DNA from: Torymus aiolomorphi
Taxonomy: Eukaryota; Arthropoda; Insecta; Hymenoptera; Torymidae
Length of the DNA: 64,000 nucleotides
Reading direction: 5' to 3'
Assembly: GCA_036365515.1 (NCBI GenBank)
Contig: CM070877.1
Coordinates: forward strand, 11,724,601-11,788,600
In this document: piece after piece, positions 12,601 through 35,089 of the stretch
How the letters are laid out: each line of letters begins with the position of its first letter
How positions within the stretch are numbered: position 1 is the first letter of the stretch
Position numbers and translations under genes: made by a program
Notes under the pieces: generated by a model
Database searches by the model: none
What the model was told of the DNA's origin: nothing
Seen by the model: only the letters and a program-made list of their open reading frames with translations

Positions 12601-13600
12601 AAGACTGTGGGTGTAGATTCATAAAAAAAATGGTTAGTGTAAAAATCCCTGCACATAAAAATACCGCTCTAATGAAGGTGGAGTATTTTATCAGGAAGGA
12701 AATGACGAACATATAAGGTATCGCTGCTTTAAAAAAAACCATCAATTCCTTTAAAAAGCTGTTAGTTAAATCGACTTTAATTGGAATTATTGAGTCAATA
12801 ATGAAGTTCTAATGAAATTTGTCTCCTTTAGTTTTCAGAATCGCAACAAATTAGTCCCGTACTCGTGGTATTTAATGAAAAAAGTGTCTTCATAGTTTCC
12901 TCTGTAACGATATTAAAATACGTCAATAAATCTAATAAGTATTTTATTGAATGTTTGTTATTATATTTAACAAATCGCCCTTCAAATAAGAACATTTGTA
13001 AAAACATTCCAGCAATCGCTACGAAGAAAACCATATACACCCTCATTACAGCGACAGGAAGTGTGCAACAATCCGGTCCCCTACCGAAACTATCGATATA
13101 TGTATATACATGCACTACCCCCGATACATATCGAAACAAAAGTATCCCCCGTACCCAACTCATCATCATGCACTCTTGTCCCGACAACGTCCCGACAATC
13201 AAACGACATTACATTCATTGCTCCACATAATTAATGCTCCCCCTCCATCTTCATCCCTTTCATCTCGAGCCGAGCGACATGACGTTTGAAAATTTCTCCT
13301 GCTCACTGATGTTTATCGAGGGTATAAGGGGGGTGGGGGCGATAGCTAGCTCCTGCGCCCCCCACAGAGATCGGATTATACGCGCGCGCAAGATATGAGC
13401 AGTAGCAGCAGCAGCGCAGGTGCGCGTCGTTAAGTGGTCAATGGCTCTCGGCTGACGTCTTGATAGCTGGCTGTCCTCGTCAATTGAAACTGGGGAGTGG
13501 ACGTAGGACCGACGTTTAATGCTTTAGTTGAGTGGAATGGTGAACGTGGATTATAATGGTTGCAGTTTTATTGTCGTTTGGGTTAAAATTTTTATATAGT
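12600..13600. other. AT-rich DNA then small skewed GC island
   Basis: No gene. 12600-13060 is AT-rich. A C-rich part (13190-13265) gives way to a G-rich part (13318-13530) around CpG-rich 13270-13440. Confidence 0.4.
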
Positions 13601-13649
13601 TAAACTAGTCAAAAGAGCACGAATGAGTGTTGGCTATATTGAAGCTAGG

Positions 13650-14828
13650 ATGACAATATTTTTCGTGTGTGTGTGTGTGTGTGTATATATATATTCGGCA
13701 TACTTCTACAGTAAGGGTTCACATCAATTAGAGATTTTTCCAAAAAAAAAGAAAAATTAATGCTTTCTCTCCGATATTTCTCCCCATAATTCCCAACCAA
13801 AGAAACACTCACCCTCTCCACTCGAAAGGACAATAAAACTCGATACCATCCGCTCCGGAATTTTAATACCACCCTTATCTGCTCTCTCTTTCTCTACGAG
13901 TCACCTCCCACTTAAAGAAATTTCCCCCAGCGACAACCCCGACAACAAAGAATCAGGATCAGCATCGGCCCCGCTCATCGCATTCCCGGCGTTCACCCAT
14001 AGCTATATATACACACATACATACATTATACGCACGCTGCTCATCGTAATATCGCGCCGCGCTTAACATCACAGAGAGAGAGATGCGCGCCGCCGCCGTT
14101 GCCGCCGCTGCAGTTATGTCATTAAAATACACCCGAGAGGAAGGGAAGGAGAGAGATAGATAGAGCACATAATCGGCTATGCCGAAATTGGTATGCGTTT
14201 GAGAGAGAGAGCGAGAGCGGCGTAATGGGGGTGGCGTGTGTATATATATATAGGATAACGCGAGTCTCAAGGCACGAGGCCGATAATAAGCTTTCGGCCC
14301 GCTGCGCTTTCCCCGTGCGCGCGTGGATGGTTGCTTGCTTGCTTGCTCTATCGAGCGAGAGAGCGAGAGAGGAGGGTGGGGGAGGCAGGTGCGAGGTGAC
14401 ATAGGATCTTATCAAGCGAAGAGAGAGAGAGAGAGGGAGAGGGAGATTTATCGTCATGGAGCGGAATAATGATAGTCGCAGAGCCAATTAATATAATAAT
14501 CAAGTTTATATAGGAGGTGATCTTTTGAAGTGAATTTCGGCGAAAGTCGGATGTGCGAGTGAAGATAGTTTAGTTTTAATGGTGTCTGGATGGAGATTGT
14601 AGGTCCTTGTGGGGATGTGGTACATCACGTGTTCTAGGGTTAGTAACAGATTAAGATATATGAAGAGGGCATTAAGTTCAATTTTGTTGTTTTACTGTGG
14701 AGGCAATAGGGAAGAGATTGCAGGAGGATTCCTCGGTCTAATGTAATTATTTGATACTTGCATAATAACAAAACTACGGACAACTTTGGAGATGATTTGC
14801 CTTTCTGACATGGAAGTAATTTTATACT
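13650..14828. other. GC island with TG, TA, CT and GA microsatellites
   Basis: A TG run with a TA tail is at 13663-13692. The C/T-rich part covers 13790-13950, the CpG-rich centre 13960-14330 and the G/A-rich part 14340-14750. GCTT repeats occur at 14333-14346. No coding exon is supported; the large ORFs reflect microsatellite frames. Confidence 0.45.
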
Positions 14829-15560
14829 AAGGTAACTCTAGCTAACTCTGCCCCATTAAGCAAAAATTTGTTTGCACTCTTCGTGTAAGCATGAAGATTA
14901 GATAAAAATTAATTAATAGGCGTTAAACTATAATAGATATACCACACCAGGAAAAAATCAAGAACGCTACAGACACGATATTGGCTTTAAGGAAAAATGT
15001 AAAAAGTGGATTTTGGACAAATTATATAAGTAACATGTTACATATTGTGACCAATTTTTACAATCCCAGAAGAAATATTATTAAAGAAACTCGTAAAATT
15101 ACGTAAATTATAGTGGCATGTATTTCTAAATTTTAATATGACAGAACGAATATACCTAATTCGGCCAATATGTGCCGTAATTTACGGAGCGAATCGATAT
15201 TACAATTATACTATTATCTAACACAGCAAATTTTTAACCGAAAACAATATAGGCTCGAATGTATTTTATTTATGTCAATAATGAAAAGAAATTAAAAGAA
15301 TATGTCTGTACCATTTTCAATTCAGTTTTTAAGCTCCCTATATTTCGACTATAATCGAAATACTTGCTTTTTTTGATCTCATAAGACGCGTGAATCGCAG
15401 AAAATTTAAAAAAAGTACCTCATATAAGAATGTAAAAATCATTTTGAAAAAATTGAAAAAATTTTCGGATATATTTTTCGTTATCTGAAGCTGCCAATAT
15501 GCTTATTTGGCCAAGTAGAGCACTAGGAAAATCACTAAAATAACTATATATTTACCTTAA
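14829..15560. repeat. Diverged copy of the GGTAACTC element
   Basis: It starts AAGGTAACTC and shares ordered phrases with the 28696-29774 element (GTAAGCATG-type block, GGAAAAA, ATATTG, AAAAATGTAAAAA). The right end near 15555 has TTTACCTTAA as the inverted partner. Decayed and without coding capacity. Confidence 0.45.
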
Positions 15561-15675
15561 TTAGTTTCCTCATGTCACAGCGTTCGTTATACAGTAATTC
15601 TCGGTGAACTCTGACTTAAGTCGACGCCAGAATCTAATTTTCACTCATCGACATTGGGCACGAGATATTCCCACA

Positions 15676-15821
15676 GGGGCCTTTCTACATATGTGTGTTC
15701 TGTGTGTTCTGTGTGTTCCCGACAAAGACAGATAGATCTGTTCCGTTTATGTAAGACAGAGACAGACATAGAGAGAAGTTGTCTAGAACGGACAGAACAC
15801 ACATATGTAGAAAGGGCCCAG
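15676..15821. repeat. Short fold-back with TGTGTTC repeats
   Basis: GGGGCCTTTCTACATATGTG (from 15675) pairs with CACATATGTAGAAAGGGCCC (to 15821). The loop holds CTGTGTGTT direct repeats and related GACAGA phrases. Confidence 0.6.
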
Positions 15822-16259
15822 CGTGTAAATGATTCAATACTCAGAGTCATTGATGCGTGATCAGTATCTGTACTGTTTGACTATTCCACATCTTTGATTA
15901 ACAATTCCACTATCGATATCAGACGATGAAAATCCTCATTCGGGGCTTCACTAGGGTATTACCAGCAACATCTGTACCGACGGCAGCTCACTTCCAGATC
16001 CTTTTGCGCAAAGCTCGTCAAGGCTTCATAACGACGAGCATAACAATAGTCAGAATTAATTGCACCTGTAGGCATTGTCGTCGTCGTCGGCCGCTTGAGT
16101 TCGATGACTCTCAATACCAATGAACATAAACATTTTTTTTAATTAGTCAAGGTCTTCACTGAAAATATGAAACTTATTAGCAAACCATTTCGTACGTACA
16201 CATACATATAATAATATTCATACATACACATATAATAATATATAATTAAATTAAAAGAT

Positions 16260-16800
16260 AAATATAGACACTATACCGCGCCCTTGGATCCTCCGATCCT
16301 ATTATAAAAGGGAGACTGCGATAAAATCGAATCCTCCTCGAATCCCTTATATAAATTGAGCATTCGAGATAATCTATTTTGCCCTTGAACGATCTCGAAA
16401 TCTCGAATAATCGAATCCGTCTCGAATCTCTAAAGGAGAGAAACAAAAGACGAAACAGTGACGCGCGTAGCGCGCTGATTAACGCTAGTCCTCCTATTAT
16501 AAAAGGGAGACTGCGATAAAATCGAATTGAAGCTTACAGAGCCAACTTCAGAGCGTTATCAAAAAATTTCATTGGCTAATACAGTAGGTAAGATAGGTTA
16601 GTGTCGACAGGCGCGCGTAGCGCGCTCGCGTTAAAGGGCTAGTCTTGAAAAAATGATGGATTTGTTATGATATTAATTTATTCGTGATTTGGTTCGTGGG
16701 AGTAATAGGATGCTAGGTTACAAAAACAAAAGTGGCGCGAAGGCTTGCTAAAATTACGACGCGCGAAGCGCGCTTAGAGATGGCTAGTTATTTAAAAGTT
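16260..16800. repeat. Repeat cluster with GCGCGNAGCGCGC hairpins
   Basis: CCTATTATAAAAGGGAGACT followed by GCGATAAAATCGAA occurs twice (from about 16287 and 16493). Small perfect hairpins CGCGCGTAGCGCGC or GCGCGAAGCGCGC occur at about 16461, 16611 and 16759, spaced about 150 bp, each followed within 30 bp by GCTAGT. The adjoining 15830-16260 has nothing recognised. Confidence 0.55.
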
Positions 16801-18226
16801 AAATGCAGAAGCTCTAAAACAGATAAAGATGCATAGATGTATATATATAGATTATAGACGATCTAAATAATATTCAAATACAATGATATACAAGCTTTTC
16901 TTAAAACACTACGCAAGAAGATTGATTTCTCACGCGCCAGCCTCACATAACAAATCGAACTTCTCGCACTTGTTTTAAAAAATAGTATACGTGCAATATG
17001 TGCAAGATGTTTTTTTATTAACTCGTATTATTGTCGATAAACTTCACACTCGTTAATAAAAACATCTACTTCTCACACTAGTTGCAGATACTACTTTAAG
17101 GCTCGCCGAAAAATAAGAAACTAATTTTTATAAATTGTTATCATTTTCTATTGATTTTGGAATTTTTCATCATCAACAAAGATACTGACCACACCAGTGA
17201 CTCTATGTGTTCAATCATCTTCCCGCTGGGCATTTCTCGTGCCAACGTTGAAGCGAAAAAACTTTAGCCTGTCGCGTCCGTAACACAGCGATCACCGGGA
17301 ATTCTGAATAACCCTGAATAATCCTGAATTCTGAATAACGGACATTTATAAACCTCAATTGAGTTATTTACCACTAATTTGCTTCTAAAGCTGTAATAAA
17401 GTACAATTTTATAAACGTTTCGGTGTCTAAATTTAATTGGCGTACCTGTAGAAAACTAGAAAATCTTTATAATAGAATGCAATTAAAAACCATTTATTAC
17501 TTAATAAGTCAATGCTCGCCTGGTATTCCTATAGAAAACAAATTTAAAATCGCTGCCAATTCAATGGCACTTAATTTCCTAATTTGATGGTTTGCTTCAT
17601 TGTGTTGTGATCAAATAATCCATTTCAGGATTATTTATTCCATTTATCGTGGTATTTTTTAATCTGTTAATTTTTACCGACTTTGAAAAAGGGGGCCGTT
17701 CTCAATTCGATCTATCTTTTTTTTTTTCATACAACTAGATAACTGAGCAAATTTATTTATTTTAATATAATACATCTTTTTGCGATGTTAACACACAAAT
17801 AAATTATTTACCTGTACATTATTAATCTTGTAGAGTAATATTAATTTAACCCGAATTCGTTTAATCTAATTTTGAACAAGTAATAATATATAGAACGATA
17901 TGAATTAGATCAAATTGTATATAACATCTAGTTTTTTTACCATCTCTCTCTCTGATACAATAGGCAAAAAATATATGGATTACCAAATAATTGTCCTCAA
18001 AACATATATAATAAATTTTAATTTTGTAAAAAAATAGGTTTTAATGAGTAACTCGATAATTGTCATAGCTATCGGCAGCATTTTTTGTCAAATTGTAGAG
18101 AATTTCATTCCGTTTAATCTAAGCTTTAAGAAAGTGAAAACAGAAATAATGAGCCTTATTCGGTCTGGTGTATATAGGTACACCTGTTTTAAAGGAAGGC
18201 AAAAACCTCTTCCAATTCGACTTGAT

Positions 18227-18320
<94 letters not shown>

Positions 18321-18720
18321 GGAACTGTTTCGTTTGAATATTTAATATACTGACACTTAGAAATGGATTTAGTTTTTAATACGTTAGTCGTACAATCTAG
18401 ATTATATTCTTCCCAATAATTCAGGAAATGTGTTTCATGTACAAGAAAGAATCTAATGTTACGGTAATAATTATAATTTTAAAGGATTTATCAAATTTAT
18501 TATTTGTTATATTAATAAATTATAAGATTGTCAAATTATTACTAAATTATAAATTTGCCAATAAAGGTAAATTCACTAGACAAAGAAGTAATCAAGATTC
18601 TGAAAAATTGAATTAAAAATTAATTACAAACACTCGAGCAGAAATCTTTTCTGAAATAATTTTTAGAATACTATTATAAACATTCGCAAAAATTATATAC
18701 TTATCTACATCCAAAATCAC
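16800..18720. other. AT-rich intergenic with end-motif copy and TG microsatellite
   Basis: 17548-17585 repeats the end sequence of the 7822-9015 element (CGCTGCCAATTCAATGGCAC). CTGAATAA repeats lie at 17305-17340. A long TG microsatellite spans about 18241-18317. An AATAGTATACG start at 16981 may be a partial hairpin module. No gene. Confidence 0.4.
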
Positions 18721-19340
18721 AAAATCCATCTCTCAGACCTCAAGTCCTCCGTACCCAAGCCGCCCCTAAACTCTCCTACAAGCCAATATAAACCGACGCC
18801 TCTTCCAGAAATTCGCAGGCACGCCATCCTCTCAACTCACCCATGTATACACACACACACATATATACCCTCAGCTCACAAACGACGTCGTCTAAGACGC
18901 AGGCTGGGGTAATTAGGTGCCAACTAACGACGACAAGGTTATTTAATTAGGGCACGCGACGACGACGACGTTCCACCGTGCGGCGCTCGTGCGCCAGCCT
19001 TATTATGACGACGCGGGAATGTCTTGCTTTTTTGCGACGACGACGACGACGACGACGGAATTGCGGAAGAGGGAGGAACAAGACGTCGGGAGGTCTAATT
19101 GGGGAGGCGGAGGAAGAAGAAGAATGTGGGAGATGGCGTTTAAGTAATTGGGGGATTTTACGGCGTTTTGTCGGGTTTTTTGGGGGTGGAGGGTATGGGG
19201 TAAGAGGATTCAGGGGGGCTTGGGAGTATTGAGTGGTGAGGATCCGAATTTAAGGAAGTGATTGTCGTTTATGGTTTTTCTTTTTTGTAAGTGGGATCGA
19301 CTTGAACCGGGGTTTACGAATTTTCAGTGATATACAGGCG
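18720..19340. other. GC island with the clearest mirror skew
   Basis: 18721-18780 has 26 C and 5 G; 19141-19200 has 27 G and 3 C. The centre has GAC triplet repeats (18957-18971 and 19035-19057) and ATTAATTAG-type cores near 18910-18950. No coding exon. Confidence 0.5.
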
Positions 19341-19549
19341 AGCGAGGTGTTTTTTTCCGCTATATATTGTTTAAGAAAATTTAATAATACGTGTGAAATA
19401 TGATCAGACATCGATAGTAATAGTTAGAAAAGTACATAATATTATTCCACTTCTTACAAATATCTAATAAATCATCTTTCTATTGTTCATCTTAGCTAAT
19501 TACACATACTACAAGAAAAGATAAAAAAAAAAATTTCCTTCATTTTTCT

Positions 19550-20260
19550 TGTCTATCACATCCAAAAGACTAAGGTTTCACAATTACTTCCCATAAACCA
19601 TACAACGCCACTATATAATCATACCACATTTGAATCCTTTACAACGTGAATATTCATCATCAGTGCCAACGCGTTCTTCACCGTTATCCGAACCTACACA
19701 GAAAAAGGCACCCCCCATCATCCCTCACCCACCCCCAAAACCTCACCCTCTCTCCCCGGAACAAAGAGGTGAGCTCTCTCCTCTCCTCAGCCTTCTCCTC
19801 GCCAAAAACTCTCACCCTCTCCCCGCGAATAAACATCCGAAATATAGAGCTCTCTCCTCCCCCTCCCACGAAAAAACTGCGCGCATAACGGACTCACGGG
19901 CGCCGCAAGTGAGCCTCTCGGCGCGCGTAAATAGGCGTGGCCGGGGAAGCAGCAGGAGCCTGGCGATGGCGGGCGCGCGAGCCAATGGGAGAGCAGAGGG
20001 GGGCGCGAAAAAATATTGACCGGCCTCCTACCCTACAGGTCCATTTGAGGGGTGGAAGAGGGTTAGAGTGTGACGGTCACGAGACAGCGGGGTCTGGGTG
20101 ACCGGGGGTGGTTCAGTGACACGAAGGTGATGAGAGAAAGAGAGAGAGAAGTGATCGGTTGACAGAGTGAGTGGTTTTGCGGTGTGGAAAGAACGAGGAG
20201 AGAGAGAGAGAGAGAGTCATTTGACGTTCGGCCGGGTTTTAATCATCTTCGGGCAAAGTC
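19550..20260. other. GC island with mirror strand skew
   Basis: A C-rich left half (19690-19870, CACCCACCCCCAAAACC), a CpG centre and a G/A-rich right half with GA runs near 20129-20150 and 20198-20216. A 129-codon ORF here is Ser/Pro/Arg low complexity and probably not a protein. Confidence 0.45.
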
Positions 20261-20699
20261 GGCGTGAAGTTAGTGTTTGAGAAATATTATTTATTTGAGG
20301 CTTTGCTTATGATGATTGCGCTAAGGGAAAAGATTTGGCGGTGGGCGTTGAGTATGATCGGACAAAATATTGATTTTTATTTTATGATTGAGACTGACTT
20401 TTTTTATGTTGGATGGGAAATTTCTCATATTCGATTCGAATTCAAAAGTAAAATTTTAGTAAATTCACATGAGTTTCGTGGGATTCCTTAAATTTCGACG
20501 GAATGGTATTTTATGTGTAACCTGGCCCACCTCTTGAATTTCATTTAAAAGAGTAGAGTCGTTCCTTCAGGTCCAATAAAAAGTTATATCAAGCGGCAAA
20601 CACTTTACTTTGATGCTATAAGATTTTGAGAAAACATTAAAAGCTAATAATTAGTAATAGTAAAAGATTTTCCAAAAAATTCTATCTAAGTTTTACAAA

Positions 20700-21430
20700 A
20701 CCATCCGCTCTTCTAAACCCATTAATAAAATTCTATTATTCCCTTGTATTTTTAGCTACTTTAACCAAACTGAAAAAGAAAATCACCAAAAAGCTTTCAG
20801 CCAAACGCGCTTCCAAAACCCACCCTCTTCATTAGAAAAAAAACCTCTACACTCCATCTCTAAAAACCCTTTCTCCCCTCCCACAAAATCTCACCCTCTC
20901 TCCCTTCACGTAGCATACTGACGGTCACCCAACGCGTCACTCACGGACGCGCGCGCGCGCGCGCATCATTGGCCCCCCGCGCACACAGGAAGATCCGCGC
21001 GCATCGCACACGTTCGGGGATTATTAGCAGGCGGGCGCTGTGATGCTGCGCGCGCTCTGCGGCGGCGTTTGACATCATTATTCGTGGCCACTGTATGAGC
21101 GTCGCGGCGGCCCGGCGGCGGCGGCGACGACGACTATGCGCGCGCGCGCGCCCCGTCACCATACGCGGCCCATCTTTTATCGCGCGTGGAAGTGTACTTT
21201 CTCTCTGTGTAATCGTATATAGTGGATATATCGGGTAGACAAGTGCTGTGCGTGTGCTTATAAGGAGGTGGTTGCGGAAGACTGCAGAGTTGAGGGATTA
21301 GGTAATTTTGTGCTTTTGCGTGGCGGAGGTGTATAGTTGTAGGAGGATTGTACCTGCATTTTGGTGCGGTGATGTTGTTTGTCGCGATGTTGGTCGCGGA
21401 AATTTTAAACGCTGATTTTTAGTTTTTTTT
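20700..21430. other. GC island with mirror strand skew
   Basis: C-rich 20770-20920 (CTCACCCTCTCTCCC), CpG-rich 20940-21180 including GCGCGCGCGCGC, then G-rich 21240-21400. No exon is supported. Confidence 0.45.
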
Positions 21431-23231
21431 ATTTTTTAGAAATTTGGGGGCTCAATTTTTTGTTTATAAAGCTTTCGTTATCTTATATTTATTGTTAGCA
21501 AACATAACGTTTCAATTGATGCAGAAGAAGTAAATAGATGAAAAGATCCATTCGACGGGATAATTACCCGTGATATAGAGATTTTGAGAGCCGGATCACA
21601 CACATATAGCTGCGCTGGAATTCTCGCTCTGGTCTCATTCGCGTAATCCGGAAATCTCGGCGGTTAAAACTATTTTAATTAGATAATCCGTGGAGGTCTC
21701 CGTGAAGTTGGAATGCCGACGCTGATACCGGCGTGTAGGGGAGAAAGTTGCCCAGCGCCGGCCAGTGATTAGTACTGGCCACCGCGCTTGTTTCTTGTGT
21801 TTGTCGATATGTTGTGTCGGACAATTATGGTAACATGTAAAATGTATCAATAGTTATTTTTGTAATCTTGCCTCTTTTCTGCAGTTAAAGTTGTTTTTTT
21901 TTTGTTGATGGCTCAGCTAATTTTGCAATTAACTATAGAGCCAGAGCAACTTCACTTCGATTTAAGGTTTGCGTGCACGTGGTGGTGGAATTTCGGTCGT
22001 GGAAAGAAACACTCAATTAACAAAAAAAAAAAAAACAGTTGAACTCTTTATTGCTAAAAGTTAATTGAATATACACTTGGCAGTTTAAACAATGGAAATC
22101 TCGCGAAGCGCGTTAACAATGTGACTGAGCGCAGGAAAACTATGCGGGTATGAGATTGCACACGAGGCGACACTTTCGTAAAAGCACAAGGAACCGAGTA
22201 AAAACTGTCTCCAGCGAGAGTGTCCGATCGTGACGACTGCTGAACGAAGAATAACGAGGGCTAGAAGCGATGGCAAGTGTTCTCGTTTACGCAGCTTGGT
22301 ACTATACCGCATTCCGATCCTCTGTTATTGTCATGTTCGGCAGCGTCTAGCAAGTGCACGAGAGGAGTGTGGAAAGCGAGCTCTACGACCGAAGCCGAAA
22401 ACAAAGCGTCGCGCTCGAAGTCGAAAACTACTCCCATACGCGGCCGAAAAGCAAATGCTGATAAGCAAACGAAATAAATCCACATGTTTTCGGGCAGATA
22501 AAGTCTTTTCACGGCTGAGTATGATTCAAAATGAAATAATGTCTTTTTGGCTCAGTATTGGGCCACATCATTAGTGCCTAATACCGGCCATGTATTACAT
22601 ATGGGCGTATGTTCAGTGCTGATGTAAACTAAAATAAATTTTATTTTTCTCTCATTTACGTTCAGGTAAATGAATATTTAACTTTAATTACTACGTACAT
22701 CAATTAAATACTGTAAATAACGTAATAATTAACAGGGATGTTCCAGCGTACCTTTAAAAAATTTTAACGTTCATTAGTGTTAAAACTCGAAATTCGATCA
22801 ATTTTAATATGTCCGTTACTGGGCAACACTTTTTGAAGGCAGCCAAAAATCAACCTTTTTTTTGGATAACCAACTGTTATTATTATAATTACCTAAAAAT
22901 GCTTAGCTCCGTACTAGAGATCGCGCCGAGGATCGTTTTCTTTTCTTAGACGTCAATTTTGCTCCATAGAATCAAAAGTTATACTCGAATCCACTATGAC
23001 TGCCGGCACTGTGTAACTCTCCCCTACACAACTAAATCCAACCGCGCGAACATACCACTGAATTCCCTTAACCACAAAACAACAACCCACACCAAATTAA
23101 AAAAGACACTATTACTACACCCCCGCGTTTATTTTCGCTTTCCAGCGCGTATTACACACGATGTCGAAGCCACCTTAACCCTTGCATCACGCCACACCTC
23201 AACCAAGAACCAACCAACCCCATAACCCAGC
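21430..23231. other. Upstream region of the homeobox gene
   Basis: 21540-21850 and 22090-22580 have balanced composition between AT-rich parts, and an A run at 22022-22035 separates them. They could be regulatory DNA or old transposon sequence; no domain was recognised in their ORFs. 22950-23231 is C-rich and probably includes the 5'UTR, with the in-frame TAA at 23223-23225. The transcription start was not identified. Confidence 0.35.
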
Positions 23232-33135
<9,904 letters not shown>

Positions 33136-34300
33136 AACAATTGAATGAAGCGTCTGACTGTTCTGTCTGTTTACTACTTGGTGAGAAAGTGAGGGCTGTC
33201 TTGACTGTTACTAGAAAAAGTGAGGCCGTTGTGAATGAGTGTTGAGGGAATTAGAAGTTTTTTTTATGTAAAAAATTTTCTTTCGTTTCATTGAAATTCA
33301 TGTGTATGTTGATACATTACTTGGAAGCTTGTTTACTTGCATATAAATCGATTCAATAGACCAAGTAACGTCTTAATTGTATGCATGTAAGAATGATACC
33401 TTTTGTAAATTGAAAAGACGAAAAATTTCTTTGTAAATTTAGTTTGAGGAATGATAATAGAGGCCGCTCACTTCATGATCTACGCTATACTGCACAAAAT
33501 GTATAAACGAAAATCACTTCGATGTAGAGATTATAAATGATGTACTGAGGACAAACCGAATTAACCAAAAACTGCGAAACTACGACTAGCGTGAGTGTGT
33601 AGAGAATTTATTTGTAAGTAAATCGTAGCTGTGACTTTCTTTATGCGTATTATATAAATATAGAGCCGACGTTGATTTATTTCGAAGAAATTGTTATACC
33701 GATGTAGAGACATTATTTATGATGATTGTTTTAAAAGGGACTGCACGTGCATGGTGAACTTTCTCCCGAATGTATGATAAACCCACTTTTTTCAAGTTAT
33801 TTCTTAGGCTGTAACTTACTTGTGTAAGAGTAGAGGAAAAGTTTATCGATAATTGCAATAGTGATGTAACGTATGGAAAACAGGGAACAGGCATATATAT
33901 GGAATCGTGGATACCTGACAACTTTTATTTTTACACGAGAAATTCGTTATTCTATTGCTTTGTATCATTCACTGTAAAATAATGTTATCCATAATCTGTA
34001 ATTTGTTATGTATTTTACTTAGAATAACATTCGAAAAACATTGATGTGAAAAATTATTCATCATTTGCGTTTAGTGTTAGACCTATAAATGAAAATGAAA
34101 AGCGTATTTCAGATTAAAGAGTTCAAACATATCTCCGAAGAACGTAACGTCGACTTACGAAGACGAATCACGAGCTACACGATGGGATAATTCAGTATCG
34201 AAGTGTCAAAAATGAAATCTCTTTCCAGTTAAAGCGGCGATTTCAATGTGTTCTTCAGTAATAATAAGGTAAGCTTAAATGTTATTTTATAGCACTGTGT
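33136..34300 (+). other. Homeobox gene 3' region
   Basis: AT-rich sequence follows the TGA at 33133-33135, without gene or repeat, and is probably the 3'UTR. AATAAA appears only later, at 34491-34496, beyond a hairpin at about 34316-34376, so the true end is uncertain. Confidence 0.4.
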
Positions 34301-34315
34301 GACCTAAATCCGCAC

Positions 34316-34376
34316 GGCTAGCTGTGACTTAAGTAGCCCATTATTACACTGTGAAATAATGAATTTACTTAAGTCA
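34316..34376. repeat. Small hairpin with ACTTAAGT stem
   Basis: GTGACTTAAGTAGCCCATTA and its inverted partner, AATGAATTTACTTAAGTCAC, form an imperfect hairpin. The same stem phrase recurs inside the module at 34944-35079. Confidence 0.5.
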
Positions 34377-34943
34377 CAGGCACGTAATTAACGCCAATTA
34401 TCTACCAAAACTATTCAAAAATACGATTTTACATATAAGAATGAACAGGAAAAGAAGTAAAACTTCGTTAATAGATGACAAACCACAAAGAATAAATAAA
34501 AATGATGATAATAAGGCTTGTCTATATTATAGGTTAGTTTCATCTGCTATGGGATAGCAGACCGCGCGCTTTTTAAATATTCAATATTAAACTGTATGGA
34601 TTTTAGTTTTAAAAGTCTTTCTCTTTAATGATATAACGTATACAAATCTTTCACTTTCATAAACTTCAACTTATTGTTAAAGGTACAAATCAAATTGCCA
34701 AGAATCTAGTTTTATGATTTTTTTATGTATATATTCAATATTCTAGATTCAATAATAACCATATTCTATATCAGGTATTCTATTATTTAAATAACGTTTT
34801 ATTAATTTTTTTCAGGGCGGGGGGGGGGGGGGGGCTTCCACCCCACATTTCTCCCACCCCACTTCCAAGTTCCAACTATCACTATAAATAAGCACAAATA
34901 AATAAAATAAGAATATGGCGGATTTATGTCACACGAGCTATAA

Positions 34944-35079
34944 AATAGTATATATACGATACTCGTGACTTAAGTGGCTCATTATTACACGGCGTTTAGC
35001 GCCCTCGCTGCGCTCGGGGGCTAACCTCAAGCCGTGCAATAATGGGACACTTAAGTCACACGTATCGTAATATACTATT
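34944..35079. repeat. AATAGTATA hairpin module
   Basis: It starts AATAGTATATATACGATAC and ends GTATCGTAATATACTATT. The arms share GTGACTTAAGTG and ATTATTACACGGC. The loop reads GCGCCCTCGCTGCGCTCGGG. 136 bp. A G run of about 20 lies just upstream at 34815-34834. Confidence 0.7.
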
Positions 35080-35089
35080 GAATAATAAG

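Noticed and set aside
13959..14487. Two long minus-strand ORFs of 147 and 121 codons
   Set aside because: Ser/Leu/Arg runs come from CT/GA and TA microsatellites; no conserved sequence.
19630..20019. 129-codon ORF rich in Ser, Pro and Arg
   Set aside because: It follows the C-rich half of a skewed island, shows no domain and has no supporting splice context.
22230..22574. 114-codon ORF upstream of the homeobox gene
   Set aside because: Basic composition without domain, overlapped by equally long frames on the other strand.
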